DNA of 64,000 nucleotides from Sinotaia quadrata. Taxonomy: Eukaryota > Mollusca > Gastropoda > Architaenioglossa > Viviparidae. The notes beneath the pieces are model-generated. The model had not been told where the DNA came from, searched no databases, and saw only the letters and a list, made by a program, of their open reading frames with translations. Location of the stretch: the NCBI GenBank assembly GCA_028829895.1, contig CM054179.1, positions 107,629,875 to 107,693,874 of the forward strand. The letters run 5' to 3'. The position numbers were made by a program, and so were the translations under genes. Below are positions 26,000 through 39,734 of this stretch, in pieces. Each line of letters opens with the position of its first letter. Position 1 is the stretch's first letter.

Positions 26000-27640
26000 T
26001 TTTCAAAATAATCTTCGTGAATTCTCGAGACCAAACTCAAGCCTAAATTTTTTTTGTCATATTGGCTCTCATACAGAATTCATAGGAATCAACTTATAGC
26101 AAAATATTTACTGATAAGATCAACGACAACTCTGGATTCACACTCTAACATGATCCAGTAAAGTACAGTAGTCATGGTAGTCTGAAGCAGATCAAGAAAA
26201 AAAAAGAACTCTTCTCTAGTCAAATTAAGGTAGTGCTAAATTATTTTAGGCATATTTTATCTCTAAACTCCTTTCTCCCTTACACACATTCTCAACTTAC
26301 AAATCCTGCTACAGCATTCATTAATCCAATACACACGCATCTAAAAAATATAGCATCAACCAAAATTCAGAAGTATAAGGTACAATGTTATCAAGTTAGT
26401 GATCATTAGAAATAATGTATGAAATAAATCAAGTCCAATCTTTATCAGTCATTTAACTTACCATAACTAATGATCGCCGTTACGACCGGGTTCCAATTAT
26501 GTCAAATCAAAGCGATTAGAATATAGACTTTCTTCAACAAATTAACATCAAGTCTTTCCCCATTGGATGAATTTGTTATGAACAAGTGTGAGATTAGTAA
26601 TCAGAAAAAAAACTACTCATTCAGTTGAAACTGGTTTGGATTGCATCAGCAAGTTCTAGCATATTCTTTACCTAAGTTGTTTTCTCGAACTTTCACATTT
26701 AAAAAAACTATCAGCATAAGCAGTGCCCAAGGTTGGGTAACTTTGACATTTATAAAATATATTAACAATTAAGTTTAGAAATTGGGACACGTAAATTTAC
26801 TCAACCACAGATTGATAGAGGACAAATAAGGAATGCTAAAAATAAAAACTTTTATAATTTAAAAATGCGTGCCTGTTCAGTACTACTTTATCACCATTTC
26901 CTTTTCCCTATATCCTTCAGACGTCATTACAACGTCAATCATTGTCAGTCGGCCGTCATAGTCAATGTCAGCATTTTCCTTTCCCTCTATCCCTAAATGT
27001 CAGAAAACTTTACAGTTACTATCTTTATTTGAACATTCCATACAGCTCTCACTCACGCAGTGTCGCGTCTTAGTGTCATCTTCAAGATGTTCCATGACAT
27101 ACTGTCAGTATCAACAATAGCTTATTTGATTGGTATTCCAGTCTGTCAAGACTAGCTCATTTCCACGTGTACTATAATTATTATCTCCACTTGGTCATTT
27201 GACTGTATCCCGTTGTTATTGTTCACACTAAAAGTCACTCCCAATCATACCACAAGATGCCAGCATTAGGACATTACTCTTATTCGTGTCACTAACAGCA
27301 TTTGGCCCTGACCTTTATCGCACTATCAATAAAACACGGTCAATGCCCTGCACCCCAAAATCAATGTCAATACTATGCCATTTTTTTTTGTTTTTAAGTC
27401 AATGATAAATATTAGGATATTTCCATTTGTACACACTCCATAAGAGTATGAGGACATTTTTCTCTGTATCACATCATAGGGTTTTCTCCTTGTATCCCAC
27501 CAGTCAGTCGTTAGCAGTACATTTTTCATGTCTCTTATTGTAAGTGTCAGGATATTGTACATGTCATTGCTAGGTTATCCCAGTATTTCCCAATTTATGT
27601 ATGTCACGCATTTGACTTCTACAGTTCCTAAGTCAAGGAT
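26000..27640. other. Non-coding, no gene seen
   Basis: AT-rich. GTCA-containing phrases recur irregularly at 26930-27620 (for example TCAATGTCAG and AGTGTCA), suggesting an old degenerate array. No ORF worth annotating. Confidence 0.5.
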
Positions 27641-27649
27641 CACTACTCC

Positions 27650-27686
27650 TTCACGGAAATAGCGAAGGATTAACTATTTCCGTGAA
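27650..27686. repeat. Perfect inverted repeat (13-bp arms, 11-base loop)
   Basis: TTCACGGAAATAG at 27650-27662 and CTATTTCCGTGAA at 27674-27686 enclose 11 bases. It would form a stable hairpin in RNA or single-stranded DNA. Confidence 0.9.
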
Positions 27687-27689
27687 GTA

Positions 27690-28330
27690 GGCATGCATTG
27701 GGTTCCATACGACAACTCTGCGCGATCTCAGACTGCATGAAATATATTCGCATGTCGCCCAAATACAATGCTGAATTAGGTCAAAGTTAAACGTGTAACA
27801 CAGTGTAAAAGAGAACTGCCTTGTGCTTTGTTGTGCTCTTGGTTTAGTGTGTGTGTGTGTGTCCGTACGTGTGTTTATATGTGGAAACAAAAATGCATAA
27901 ATTTTGGAAGGCGGACACACCTGAAGTTTGATACAGTTCTTAAGTCAAATTATGTTTCTGTCTGCATACAGTATTCTTTAACAAGTTCGGTACCTATTCT
28001 CTTCTTGTCTCTAAGAATAGCTTCGTCCATTCTTGAACTCGCAGACATCATGACTTCCAAGTGTGCAAAACTAGTGCGCGAAAACGCACTTCAAGTATAC
28101 CCAACCATTTACTGCTCCAAATGTCATTTTGCGTGGTGACAAACATGGCAGAGTTATCGTTCATTGATGGGTTCCAAAGCCGTGGAAATGCCTGATGGCC
28201 CGATATACAAGTTGACGACGCACTTCTCCTCTAGGAAGGTTATATCGGCCAAACTGTTCGGAAAAATTAAACCAGCCAAAACGCTAAATGAAGTGGCGTG
28301 CTTAGTCGAGCCGCATTGATTATTGCCATA
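27690..28330. other. Non-coding, slightly less AT-rich, no gene recognised
   Basis: Short open frames exist on both strands; none has a recognisable domain or plausible splice context. A GT run is at about 27847-27864. Confidence 0.45.
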
Positions 28331-28335
28331 GCGTA

Positions 28336-28437
28336 CAATTCTCCTCTACAACATTATCATTGTAATAAAAGGGTTATACTATCTGACAATTCTCCTCTAC
28401 AACATTATCATTGTAATAAAAGGGTTATACTGTCTGA
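28336..28437. repeat. 51-bp direct duplication
   Basis: CAATTCTCCTCTACAACATT and ATCATTGTAATAAAAGGG occur twice, 51 bp apart, nearly identical. Confidence 0.92.
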
Positions 28438-29479
28438 TCCAGGTAGATGAATTAAAACCAGAGGAAGAAGTCTGTCTTCTACAGGAAATAAATAGCAATA
28501 GCCACATATTTAAATAATGTTAAGTGCCACGTTGAACTATTGTGTAGTAGATTCTTTTAACATTTAAATAACCGTTATGAGAGTGCATGGTATATGCATA
28601 TGTGATTGTGTGCCTGCATGCGCGCATGAATATGTATATGTGCATGTATGCTGTGTGTACATTTTGGGATTTGCGCATGCCTGTTCACGTGCGATGGTGT
28701 TTGTGGAGCATTTCTTGTATTAGAGATCTTGTGAATGAAATACATGGTCAATATTGTTTTAGAGATCTGTTTATATTTCAGTATTAAATGATTGCTTTTG
28801 TACCGGAAAAAAAACATTCATACATATATAATTAAGATTACATGTCTTTTCTCGTTGTTTAACGTGATCGTTGCCATGAAGCATACCATAACTTAAATAA
28901 ATATTTTTCAACCAGCAGAAATGAAAATTTATAACGCATATTTTGGAACATACTCTAGCATATGAACTGATCATTTATAAACAACGTCTACTTTTTACAA
29001 AATATTATTATGATTTCCACTTCATTTTAAAAGAATGCAATTTACTTACAAGTAAACAACAAACTAACGAACAAAACGACAAATTAAGAAGCACAAATCA
29101 ACACTAGAAGATTGTTTTGCAAATATCAAGTAGCTCACTGATTGCATATCACTTTGATGAGTCGTTGTCAAACTGAATGTCTGTAGAATGATATGTTGCG
29201 TCATTTTTGTTTCGCCTGGATATTCAGACAGACGACAGGAGGTATTGCGCAATTTATCTCCCCTTTTTGATGCAGCCTTCTAAAGAACACCAGCGGTAAT
29301 TTACATCTGTATGCGTCACAGCTGGACAATTACCACGAGACGATTAACAAAAAGAACAGACATATCTATCACGTGACTTCCGTTCTAAGTCACTAACCGC
29401 GTTGAAAACGTGCCAAGATAGAAATAGTTATTACATATGGGACAAAGTTTCGTAATAATCATGATTAATTTGTTTAATT

Positions 29480-30265
29480 AGCTTCATGTGACGCTAACGC
29501 CATCTACTTAATGCTTATAATTATTATTATTAATTAATCATCCATAACTAATTACAAGTGAGTAGAATCTTAATTTATGTTATTAATAATTTTCCAGTAG
29601 ACACCACTTGTCTCTCTCAGTTGATGGATATGCAGGTGCTGTAAACGTTTTCGCTCTTCCACAACATTAAAGACAAACATTCACCGTCACACAATATTTC
29701 TGAAGATGAAAAACTTCTTATTAAAGGGGAAGATAAATCCGTCTTTTAATCTCCCTATCCACCCACTTTCTCCTCCAACATAATATTATCAATACGTTTA
29801 AGAAAGTCAATAAATTTAACAATAAAATTATTAAATCAACAATCTAATATACAACATATAAATAAAATCAAACAAGCATTGACATTTAGATCATTTCACA
29901 ACAATGTTCAATTAATGCTGGACACTTGTTCAGTTTAACCTAGCATAGACAAAAGTAGTCAATTAACATAAATACATAATCATGTTCATGGAAGTCGTCA
30001 TGGGAATGAGAGTGGAGTTGTAGAGAAATAGTTAAAGTCAATTCACTTAACATGCTCAAAGATGGCATGCATTTCACAATCATGCATTTTGCAACAAGTC
30101 ACTGCCTTTCATATGTAGGTGAGGTCCCATGTGTTTTCTAGAGGAACGTTATACAACTGTTCCAGAATCTTCGACACATTCTCCAAGCACGCCATAAAGA
30201 ATCGTCCTGAATTTCACAAGCGCTATCAAACACATCAGGAAGAATGTTTTTAATTTCTATGTGCA
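29480..30265. repeat. Unclassified dispersed repeat, copy 3 (longest)
   Basis: About 790 bp. Its first half matches copy 1 (17455-17930) and its second half copy 2 (25624-25970), so it is the best guide to the full element. AT-rich, no ORF, no clear terminal repeats. It may be part of an LTR or non-autonomous element. Confidence 0.6.
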
Positions 30266-30269
30266 TTTA

Positions 30270-33200
30270 CTCAACACATCGTGCGTTCACTTATGACGTG
30301 CTGGTAGTGGGAGGTAATGAACATCCACATACGTTCAGACCTCTTTAGTTCTAGCACAGTGCACACAGAGACTTTTATTGGAGGAGCTTACATGCGGAAA
30401 TGAATTTGTAACCCCTCGCCCCAATTCTCCCGCCACAAACCACCCATTTAAAAGTACGTGATGACATCGACTGGAGTTCAGTTTGTTGGAAGCGGTACGA
30501 ATGCACCAAGACTGACAGGACCCACCCAGCAAAGTCACTCGTCTACAATGACAACCACTAGACCCACCCAGCATGCGCAAAGTCACTCGTCTACATTGAC
30601 AACTACTAGATCATTTACAATGATAAATACTCTATCTTTCCCAACAGCGCCTATGTTCGAAAATAATATCCGTAAATAAGTAAGAACTATATTTGAACAG
30701 GAAGGCAAGTAGGGACGAGCAACAAAGGGAAATAATTCATATCTAGCATCAGGACCGCGTTTCTCATAACTGTATGTCTGTATCCCCAAGAGCATGTCAT
30801 TCAGAACCTCTGCACTTCATTCTGTCCCCCCGAGGTGGGTTTGTATCTACGACACGTAGACGCCAGATGGTAATTTGGTGGGTTCGGTCATAAAATAAAA
30901 TTTTATCTGTATTGAAATTTAAAAAAAAAAACAAAACTCGTTACTATACCAAACCGTACAAGGACACTAAATTTGGTTCTCGCTAACAACACTGTGAATA
31001 TATGATTTACAAATCAACCTTCTTTCACAATTTGTAATTGTCGCCAAAAAAACCTTAGAAAGCAAACGTGTAATTTCAGTCAAGCAAGTCATCTTCTCAG
31101 TGGAAGGTTTTTCCCTCTGTAGAAAACAGCCAGTCATCAACAGGTCTATTATTGACGACATCTTCAGCTTCCAGTTTTCAATTCCCAGAAAGCGGTCTGT
31201 TTAGCTTTATTCAACAGGGGATATTTTTTTTTGTATGTGTGTTTCTGTTGTGAGAATGTTGAAATTATAATTAGTGTTAATTAATTTAAAGCAAAGGTTT
31301 TAATAGCAAGTTTAGGCTAAGAAATATACTGCAAATAGTATTTAATATTATTATGCAATAATAATTTAGCTCTTAATATTATTGTACATTTTATGAAAGA
31401 AGCAAATAAAATAATATGAACTATTCCATTGCACACATAACGGCTTACCCACCACTGAGATTTGTATTACTAAAATCAAATATTTTCTGCGATGAAATGT
31501 TTAATGTATCCGAAATTATAATCCAATAATAATTATAAAGGAGTTATTTCTTTAAATTACTTCAAGCACCCGATATTATCTTTCAACTTGTCGAATTTAA
31601 TGTCTGACAGCAAGAGGTGGGTGGGTGGGGGAAGTGGGAGGGTGGACACATGTGTTTGATGACCTTGAAAGGGGCCACATGTTTCGGTCGATTGCTTGCC
31701 TCCCCTTTGAGCCAATGCGACCAAGTCTTTTGATTCTCTCCTCTAGAATATAAGCACGGACTGACTGACTGACTGCCAGATATGGAGCGCGGTTAGAGTT
31801 CTTAACGCTGAGGAAATAGCTTGTGTGCAGTCCGCTCCAGAAGGGCTGAAGCGCCAGCCAGGCAGGCCAGGGAACGCAATTGTCTGAATTGACCTCCACC
31901 AGATAGCAGACCGTTAATGGTCGCGCGTCGTTGTGTGTGACATTGACTGGGACACTCTTCCAGGCGGTTGCTTCCACAGCAGACCAAAGTCGTTGTGCAA
32001 TTACTGTTGCATATAGATAAGTTGTGCAATGTTAAACTCTTATGAAGGTACCATTGTAGACAAACTGTGTTTCGTTAGACTTGTACGGAACGGCTGTTGT
32101 AGACATATTGCTATTGTTGCGATTGTACCATTGCAGACAATTTGCGGCTGAATGGATAGCTAAAGATAAACTACGTGTACTCAGAATTATGAAAGTGGTT
32201 TTGTGGACAAGTTGCTGCAGCACCAGTTATTGTTATGGGCAAATCACTGTGGACAAATATCATTGTATAATCTGTTATGATATTGTATACAAACAAGTTC
32301 CAATTGCATAAATATTTAAAGATATAGTTCTATAGATCGGCAAGGTCTGACCACTTTAAAAGTATCAGTCTGTTAGGACATGAGTCATGGTTATGTATTT
32401 TGTGTCCTAAATTTATGTTTGAAAATAGAGTGATGGGCCGAGTGAAACACCAACTTTTGTGCAGTCATTTTTATCATCATGCAACGCTTTAATCCATTAG
32501 GCATAAACAGTAATAACTATCACTACAGTATATTTGATCATTATAATGAACAGCAGTTTGCTAGATGTCGAATATATTTGTTTTAAATCAAATATTTCGC
32601 TGGAAAAAAAAAGAGGCTTGCCAACTGTCAATGGAAATATGTCTGGTTTGCCTACCGGAATATGTAAATGCATCTCTTCTCTCTTCTAATTGTATATTCG
32701 TTCTTGTGTAAACCTAATCTAAATCCTTTATATTGAAATATTTTACTGCAAACAATTTGCGGCAGGTCTATGTAAATATATCGCGCGCGATGGTTTCAGC
32801 ATAAGACAGTGGAATATTTAAACATGTTTCTAGTGAGTTCATTATTCTTATAAAAAAAATATACATATATTTCGTTTTAGCCAACACCTTCATTACTTCT
32901 GGAACATTTGTGCTGCTGCATACTTTTCTTTGTTTTAATTAGTTTTCCTCGAGCTCATGAAAACTGTCGACCTATTTAATACCTGAAACATATATGATCA
33001 CCCCGAGTTTAAAAGCAAAACAAAACAAAATTCTCCAATTTCAAGACGACCGGATATATAGTTTCAGCATCGCCTGTAAATTATCTGGCACATATGAAAG
33101 TGTCACTTTACAGATTGTCAAACGCCTGAGTAGGCGTGATAAGTTACTAACTATACTATCACTGTATGATACAGCTCTTTTTAGGATCTACGAAGAAACG

Positions 33201-33755
33201 CGTGACTATTTTTTTTACATTTTGCAGACACCTGGAATTGGTCTTGTAACACTAAACTCTCGGCAGGATTTGTGATATAGCTTGCATATTTTATTCCAAG
33301 GATATTTTAAAATCACTTGTTTAAATACTAATAAAACGTCTAATGTGGAATTCTTTTTCAGTTGTCTGTTTAGTTTGTAAGATAACTGGACTTACAGGAA
33401 TTTCTCTCATTGACAGTGTGCAGTTTATCATAAGGGTTTCACGAGGAGTTTTGACACATTTGCTTGTCAGAACCACGAGTGACTTTTTCATTGACTTTTT
33501 CACTTTTTCAAATAATACGCCACAACTCATGCTTGTTTACTTGGAGAAAAATATATATTATATTTTTTTATTGGCGGGGAGGGGAGGGGGGTGCATGTGT
33601 GTGTGTGTTGAGTTTATCTATTGGTTAACTCCTCTACTTTGTTCTAAAATCAATTTCTTTTGCAACAAGACATCATGAACGGAAGTAGACGGTGATGGTA
33701 AAAATGTTCGGCATTCAATGAGGAATGTTTCACCAGAATCGCAGTGATTTGGATA
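30270..33755. other. Non-coding; no gene recognised
   Basis: At 30505-30608 a CAAAGTCACTCGTCTACA segment is duplicated. The 31600-32300 part is less AT-rich, has a TATA-like gaatataagc at about 31745 and a short GACT run, then TTGTAGACA/TTGCAGACA phrases to 32230; it could be a promoter or old repeat. An acceptor-like ttacattttgcag at 33228 begins a short open stretch with no recognisable product. Confidence 0.4.
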
Positions 33756-33764
33756 CATTATAAC

Positions 33765-33980
33765 CAGTGTCGACATTGGTTTCATTATAGTGGATTAATT
33801 AGTTAATCATTACTGACATTGGTTTCATTATAGTGGATTAATTATAATTATAATTATGATTAGTTAACTCTGGTATCATTATGGTGAATTAATTATGTTC
33901 AGTATTGACACTGGTTTCTTTATTATATAGATTACGATCATTATTGACTTTGGTTTAATTATTATATTAACTGATTTTTA
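33765..33980. repeat. About 55-bp degenerate repeat
   Basis: ACATTGGTTTCATTATAGTG and GGATTAATTA occur in two good and one or two poor copies. Confidence 0.7.
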
Positions 33981-34164
33981 AGTGAAACATTTATATGGTT
34001 TATTTAATTATTTCTGTGCCTATTAAAATCTTCAAATTATTCATCATGAATGGCTTTTTTGATCCATTATATTTGTAAAATATTTAATAAATAATAAATT
34101 AAACTAATGAATTAAAAAATATTATACGTATTAATTAATCACTTTTCTGCTTTCACCAAGAATG

Positions 34165-34395
34165 TTATTTCAGTTAGGCTCCAGACTACGTATTCATTAC
34201 TTCAGTTAGGCTCCAAACTACGTATTCATTACTTCAGTTAGGCTCCAGATTACGTATTCATTACTTCAGTTAGCTCCAGACTACGTATTCATTACTTCAG
34301 TTAGGCTCCAGACTACGTATTCATTACTTCAGTTAGCTCCAGACTACTCGTACACGAGTTTAGTTAGGCTCCAGACTACATATTCATTACTTCGA
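34165..34395. repeat. 31-32 bp minisatellite, about 7 units
   Basis: Units with CAGTTAGGCTCCAGACTACG and TATTCATTACTT. Confidence 0.93.
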
Positions 34396-34399
34396 ATTT

Positions 34400-34960
34400 T
34401 AAATATTATTTGTATATTATTCATTATGCCACATTCCATTTTATAACACTGCATATTACGCAGGGTTTCACACTTATTATTCGTACATGGTCAATAAATC
34501 ATTAAAAGTTTTCTGTTTACTGCTATATCATGTTAAGAAGTCATTCATTCGATGTAGGTGTTGGGTGTTATCAGAATGCAGATGAAGAATTCGATTGTAT
34601 ATTATTGTATCAAAGTACTAATAACATGTCAGATAATATAGATAGTCTATTGTAATGTACAAGACCACGGACGACGCGTTAGAGCTTACAGGTATTCTCT
34701 TTTGCTAGACTACAGAAGATGTATCAGTTTATCAGCGTGCTTACAATGTGTCAGACAGTATTGTTATTCTATTTTAACAGACTATAAAAGACGTGTTAGA
34801 TCGTATAGGTATTCTATTGTACCAGACTACAGATGACTTGTTCTTCAGTCGAGGTGTTAAATCGTACAAACATTCAGTTTGATCAGACTGTAGATAAATC
34901 ACACGGGTATCCTGTTGTATGAAATTACTATTTGACGAATCAGACTGCAAGCGCATTCTG
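34400..34960. other. Non-coding, decayed repeat phrases
   Basis: Irregular recurrence of ATTCTATTGTACCAGACTAC-like and GATCGTATAGGT-like phrases, related in part to the array that follows. No gene. Confidence 0.5.
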
Positions 34961-34962
34961 TT

Positions 34963-35296
34963 TGTTTATGGATCATGTAGATATAATATTGTATCTGATT
35001 GCTGATGACACATTAGGTCCTATAAGCGTTCTGTTTTATCATATTTGTTTATGGATCATGTAGATGTAATATTGTATCTGATTGCTGATGACACATTAGG
35101 TCCTATAAGCGTTCTGTTTTATCATATTTGTTTATGGATCATGTAGATATACTATTGTATCTGATTGCTGATGACACATTAGGTCCTATAAGCGTTCTGT
35201 TTTATCATATTTTTTATGGATCATGTAGATATACTATTGTATCTGATTGCTGATGACACATTAGGTCCTATAAGCGTTCTGTTTTATGATATTTGC
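34963..35296. repeat. 83-bp minisatellite, 4 units
   Basis: Units with TGTTTATGGATCATGTAGAT, TGTATCTGATTGCTGATGAC and TAAGCGTTCTGTTTTAT; nearly identical. Confidence 0.95.
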
Positions 35297-35479
35297 AAAT
35301 AACGAGTAAAGTATCGACAAGGTATTTTTATTGATACTGTACATGTATTGTATTATTCTATTTAATACGACGAGTTAGATCATCATGCATTCATTACATT
35401 CTATTTATAGATTACATATAACGTATTAGATCATCATGAATTCATTATTAACATTCTATTTATAGATTGCTTATAACGT

Positions 35480-35730
35480 GTTAGTTCGTCGGTCCTAAAT
35501 CTAGTCGTGGAACCACCTGCATCTACTACGACCGTAATCGGTTTTGTCTGCGACAACAATTGGGTGGCTTTCTTCGTGGCGTTTAGGCCAGCTGCGATCC
35601 TGATAGGCTTTCAGTGACGTCACGAGAGTTGTATCGACCTCGTGTTCCAGTGTCCATCATCCACGGGAATATAACCGGATCACCTCGTGTCGTAACGTGT
35701 GTGATGGCTAGATTTACAGTAGCTCTCTAG
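35480..35730. promoter_or_regulatory. CpG-richer block with a perfect CRE-like palindrome, upstream of cassette C
   Basis: A block of higher G+C and CpG content in an AT-rich flank, ending about 500 bases before the leader ATG at 36226. It contains TGACGTCA at 35615-35622, the consensus binding site of CREB/ATF factors. No TATA box is clear. A promoter role is inferred from position and composition. Confidence 0.3.
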
Positions 35731-36225
35731 TGCCAAAGTTGCAGAACGTACATGCTACTGTGACATCAACCCCACCCCCACCCCCCCAACACACACACGT
35801 ACACATAGACCGTGCGTTTCCTACACGAGCAGGATGGTGAAGTGGACTTTGGCCAGTGCCATTTCTCGGAATTTCAGTTCAGAAAACTTTTTTGTGTGTC
35901 CGGTGTTTTCCTAAATGGGATTTGTTAGTTTCTGAGACACTGACTGCGTTTCTGCTGTAAGTTTTTGAACAGCTAGAGCAGTATTATATTTGTTTTGATC
36001 CGTAGAGGTTTCCGTAGTAATACGTGTTTAGAGTGGTCTCACTGTACACAGCGCAGAACGGAATTTTAATGGTAGAGAACAGTGTGAGGAAAATATATGA
36101 ATCAAATAAAGTAAAACAACGAAAGCGTCTTCTGTTTTACGACTCTTGCAACGATATCCAGATCCACATTTCAAAAGTACTTACTGAACCAAGAAAAAAA
36201 CTTCACTGACAGTTTAACACACCCG

Positions 36226-36313
36226 ATGGCCTTGGAAAAATCCTCTCAGTCTTGGCTGATTTTCTTTATTGTCTTTGTGACCCACATCGGCTCGCCAGTC
36301 ATCACTGAAAGTG
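36226..36313 (+). CDS. Leader exon of cassette C (signal peptide)
   Basis: An 88 nt first coding exon, the same length as leaders B and E. The ATG at 36226 (context cccgATGG) starts MALEKSSQSW, then the hydrophobic core LIFFIVFV and a polar end (THIGSPVITES). It stops at a gtaagt donor at 36314 in phase 1, so the split codon with exon C is Gly. The hydrophobic run is short but adequate for secretion. The intron to Ig exon C is 4398 nt. The region about 500-700 bases upstream is CpG-richer and holds a perfect TGACGTCA, a possible promoter element, although a spliced 5' leader cannot be excluded. Confidence 0.8.
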
Positions 36314-38025
36314 GTAAGTGAATTGACTTTGCTTTTCCATGCATACGATCTTAATGTTCTTCATCCTTTGTTCATAATGCTGTTTAATTTCAAAATAATA
36401 ATTCTATCCATTTATGTCCACGAACTGTATTTTATTCTTTGTAAAAGATTATTATAGAAATTTTAGATTGAGCGAAATTGTTACACTTTTGCCCGACTTT
36501 TCCTACACCCCTGTAATCTCCGTCAATTACATCCCCTTAATGATTTATAACTATTATTGATCACAATCCCGGGTTGTGTCGCCTACTCATCTCCTACCTT
36601 TAAACTCTAGCACTGATCAGTAGTCCAGCGAAATGCTGTCAAATTGATTGTAAAAATAATTTACCATTTCAAAATAATTACGGGTGGGTGGGAGGACGCT
36701 TGGCAGGGTGGGAAGACGCGAGGAAAGTTTGGTTGTAGGAAGTCGAAAGACGTAAATGATTCTCCCTAGAAAGTGAGACAGACACTCGTATATGTTCAAG
36801 ATTTATTCATTCAATAATTCCATCTCATATCCAGATTAAAGTTTCAATCATCAAATTAATCCCATCACATATTACCTGTTTTAAAGTTAAAATCATTAAA
36901 TTAATCTCATCACATATACCTGTTTTAATGTATCAATCATTAAATTAATCCCATCTCGTATACGAGACCTGTTTAAAACTACTATCTCTCATGCGGTGTT
37001 TTTTAAAATTTCGTATATTTACATTTATAATAAAGAAACACGTTGAATATTAAAAAAGCGTGAAAGAAAAATTAAATGTTAAATCAATAAATTTCAGCGC
37101 TTTAGAAAGAGAAAAGCACAAGAAGAAAGAATGTGTGTTTCTTTTTTTAAAAAAAATATCATTCAAAATTCTAAGTATTTGAGTCAAAGCATTTAGACAC
37201 TCTATTTGATTACGTCAATATTTAATTGTATGAGATACAGTATTGTATCTTGGAGATCGGACAGAAAGAAAATGAAATAAAATTAGACGGGTTTTTTCCC
37301 TTTTTATTTTTGTGCCATCGATCAGGGCCGTAGGCTAGCGTATCATTAAATCCAGGGACTTACAGGGTTTGATTGATTGACTGAGATGTTTTGAAGATGA
37401 AACCCCAGGGATTCAATCTTGGAATTAATAGGCAGAAACAGAGGCGAGCTTGTTATTAAACGGGATTGCTTTCACGTATTCGTGTTGCAGAGGTTATTCC
37501 CCCTTTGCCCCAAGAATTCTCTTTTCTTACTTTTGCAATGCCTTTTCTGTCTGCCAGAAATTGTCTTTATGTTACATATGTACCTGCATACTGACTTATG
37601 CAAGAATTTCATTTACTTGTACTTTTTAACTCTTTTCTCCCCCCCCCCCCAACCACACCCTGCCCGCAGTTGCCGTTAGTTATACGTGCAGCTTGACTTA
37701 GCCAGAAATTCTCGTCGCTATACACATGCGTGCTATCTAATTCAGAAATTCTCGTCGCTATACACATACGTGCTATCTCATTCAGAATTTTTCCTATTGG
37801 TTTGATATGTGCATTCTTCTATTTCCAGTAATTCTCCTGTGATATTAATTGTACATGTCAATTTCCCCTGGCAGATTTGTCTGTGCTGCATGTGTGTACT
37901 CATTGAACCGAGACTAATGATTACGCGTCCATATTGTATGTTTCCATATTCCACGCAAGACTGCCTCGGCCGGATAATATGTCTGTCCACTCGCCCACTA
38001 AATGTTTTGATAGATAATTATAGGT
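36314..38025. other. First part of intron 1 of cassette C, no internal gene
   Basis: AT-rich. A loose 60-65 bp repeat lies at 36825-36970 (AATCATTAAATTAATCCCATC) and a short duplication at 37700-37780 (CAGAAATTCTCGTCGCTATA). No exon seen. Confidence 0.55.
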
Positions 38026-38029
38026 AGAC

Positions 38030-38039
38030 AGATAGATAA

Positions 38040-38085
<46 letters not shown>

Positions 38086-38360
38086 GCAAGATTGCATTCA
38101 CAATATATGCAAGATTACATTCACAATAATAATGTGCTAGATAACATTCAGAATACGTGCAAGATTACATTCACAATACGTGCTAGATTACATTCACAAT
38201 ACGTGCAAGATTACAGTCACAATAATTGCAAGATTACAGTCACAATGCGTGAAGATTACATTCACAAATACGTGCAAGATTACAGTCACAATATGTGCAA
38301 GATTACAGTCACAATGCGTTAATATTACATTCACAGTATGTGCAAGGTTACATTTACAAC
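38030..38360. repeat. (AGAT)n then a 20-23 bp minisatellite
   Basis: AGAT units at about 38034-38085, then about a dozen units of GCAAGATTACATTCACAATA and variants. Confidence 0.92.
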
Positions 38361-38379
38361 ATCTGCTATGCTATGGTTT

Positions 38380-39730
38380 TCACATCTGAACATGTCTTTG
38401 CCCCCAGATTTCTTTAATCACTTCTGCATTTATATGTGCATTCAGTAGCTATCGCCATTTCACCTGTAGTTTGTAGTAACTTCCCGTCCCCTGTATTTTA
38501 CAATACTGTACATTTCTTTCCAGGTATTCATTAGAATTCAGTATAAATTACCAAAATACTTCATGTATATTTTCAGTTGGCCGTTATTTTGCGTTTAATC
38601 CACGCATACTATGTACAAAGTTGGGCCAGTATTCTGTTTTGCTTTTACTCAGTCAAGTTTAGACATTTTTTTGTATTCTAAAAGCAAAATTTGGCCTAGA
38701 GTCTATTTTTCATTTTGAAATGTAATATTTGTCACTGCTGTACTCTGAAGTGACTTTGAAATAATGAATAATATCAATATTGTCATTTAGTTATGATACA
38801 AAACATCTATAAGTGCCGATGCAGAGTATGGGCCACTGATTACATATCCATATCTGCAATTGTTACGCAATTATATATGAGTGCGCCGACATCAATTCGA
38901 CTCACGGCCCCCACTCAGTTATTAAACTTAGAAATAGATTTTATATATTAGATATATAAATAGATGTGACGTAATCATGAGACTATCACTACAAGTCACG
39001 ATAAAGAACAAACAGAATTCACGTTTCACTAACAGATACTCAAAAGTGAACTATTAATAAAAATGTAATAAAAGAAAAGTTTAACACTCTTCAAAAAGCA
39101 AGCAGACTACATTATGGCCTTGTTTCTCACCATAAAGTGATTTTGGGATTAAAAAATCTGATTAAGTTCAAGTTGCACTGTAGTCTGTCACAGTCAGGAC
39201 AACTTCAGCTTCAGCTGGCACGAGGTATGTCACGCTGGTAGAAACTCCATGTGATATGGCACCCAAAACCCTCATCATAGATTTCAGGATATGATGGAAA
39301 ATGAACCAAGACAGAGACAAAGAGAATGAAACCCTCCAAGTGTATGTAGAAATAGTTTTATAACAATGTTAAAAGTTAAATACAGGAGGTCCCAGAGTTA
39401 CAGTGAATCAATTTACAGCAGACGGCGCTTTGTCCATATTGGTTCGCAAAGAGCGAAGAAGTAAAAATGGAGAGGGACAAAGGGGGTACCGAAATGCATT
39501 CATGAACCTAACCTCAACCGCCACATACCCCAAAACACGGAAGGAAAGAGAAATTAGGAACGGATGGGCATTAGAAAAATAAGTGAATAAGTAGAAATAG
39601 AGACAGATGGCTAGACAGATAAATAACTAGAAATTAAACTGAATGTATGTAGAAATGTACACACACACAAACGCGTGGATGTATACATGTACAAGCAAGC
39701 AAACAGAAAGTGAGGAAATAGCAGTTCGAT
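38380..39730. other. Intron 1 of cassette C, nothing recognised
   Basis: AT-rich unique-looking sequence, no ORF or conserved motif. Confidence 0.5.
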
Positions 39731-39734
39731 AGAC

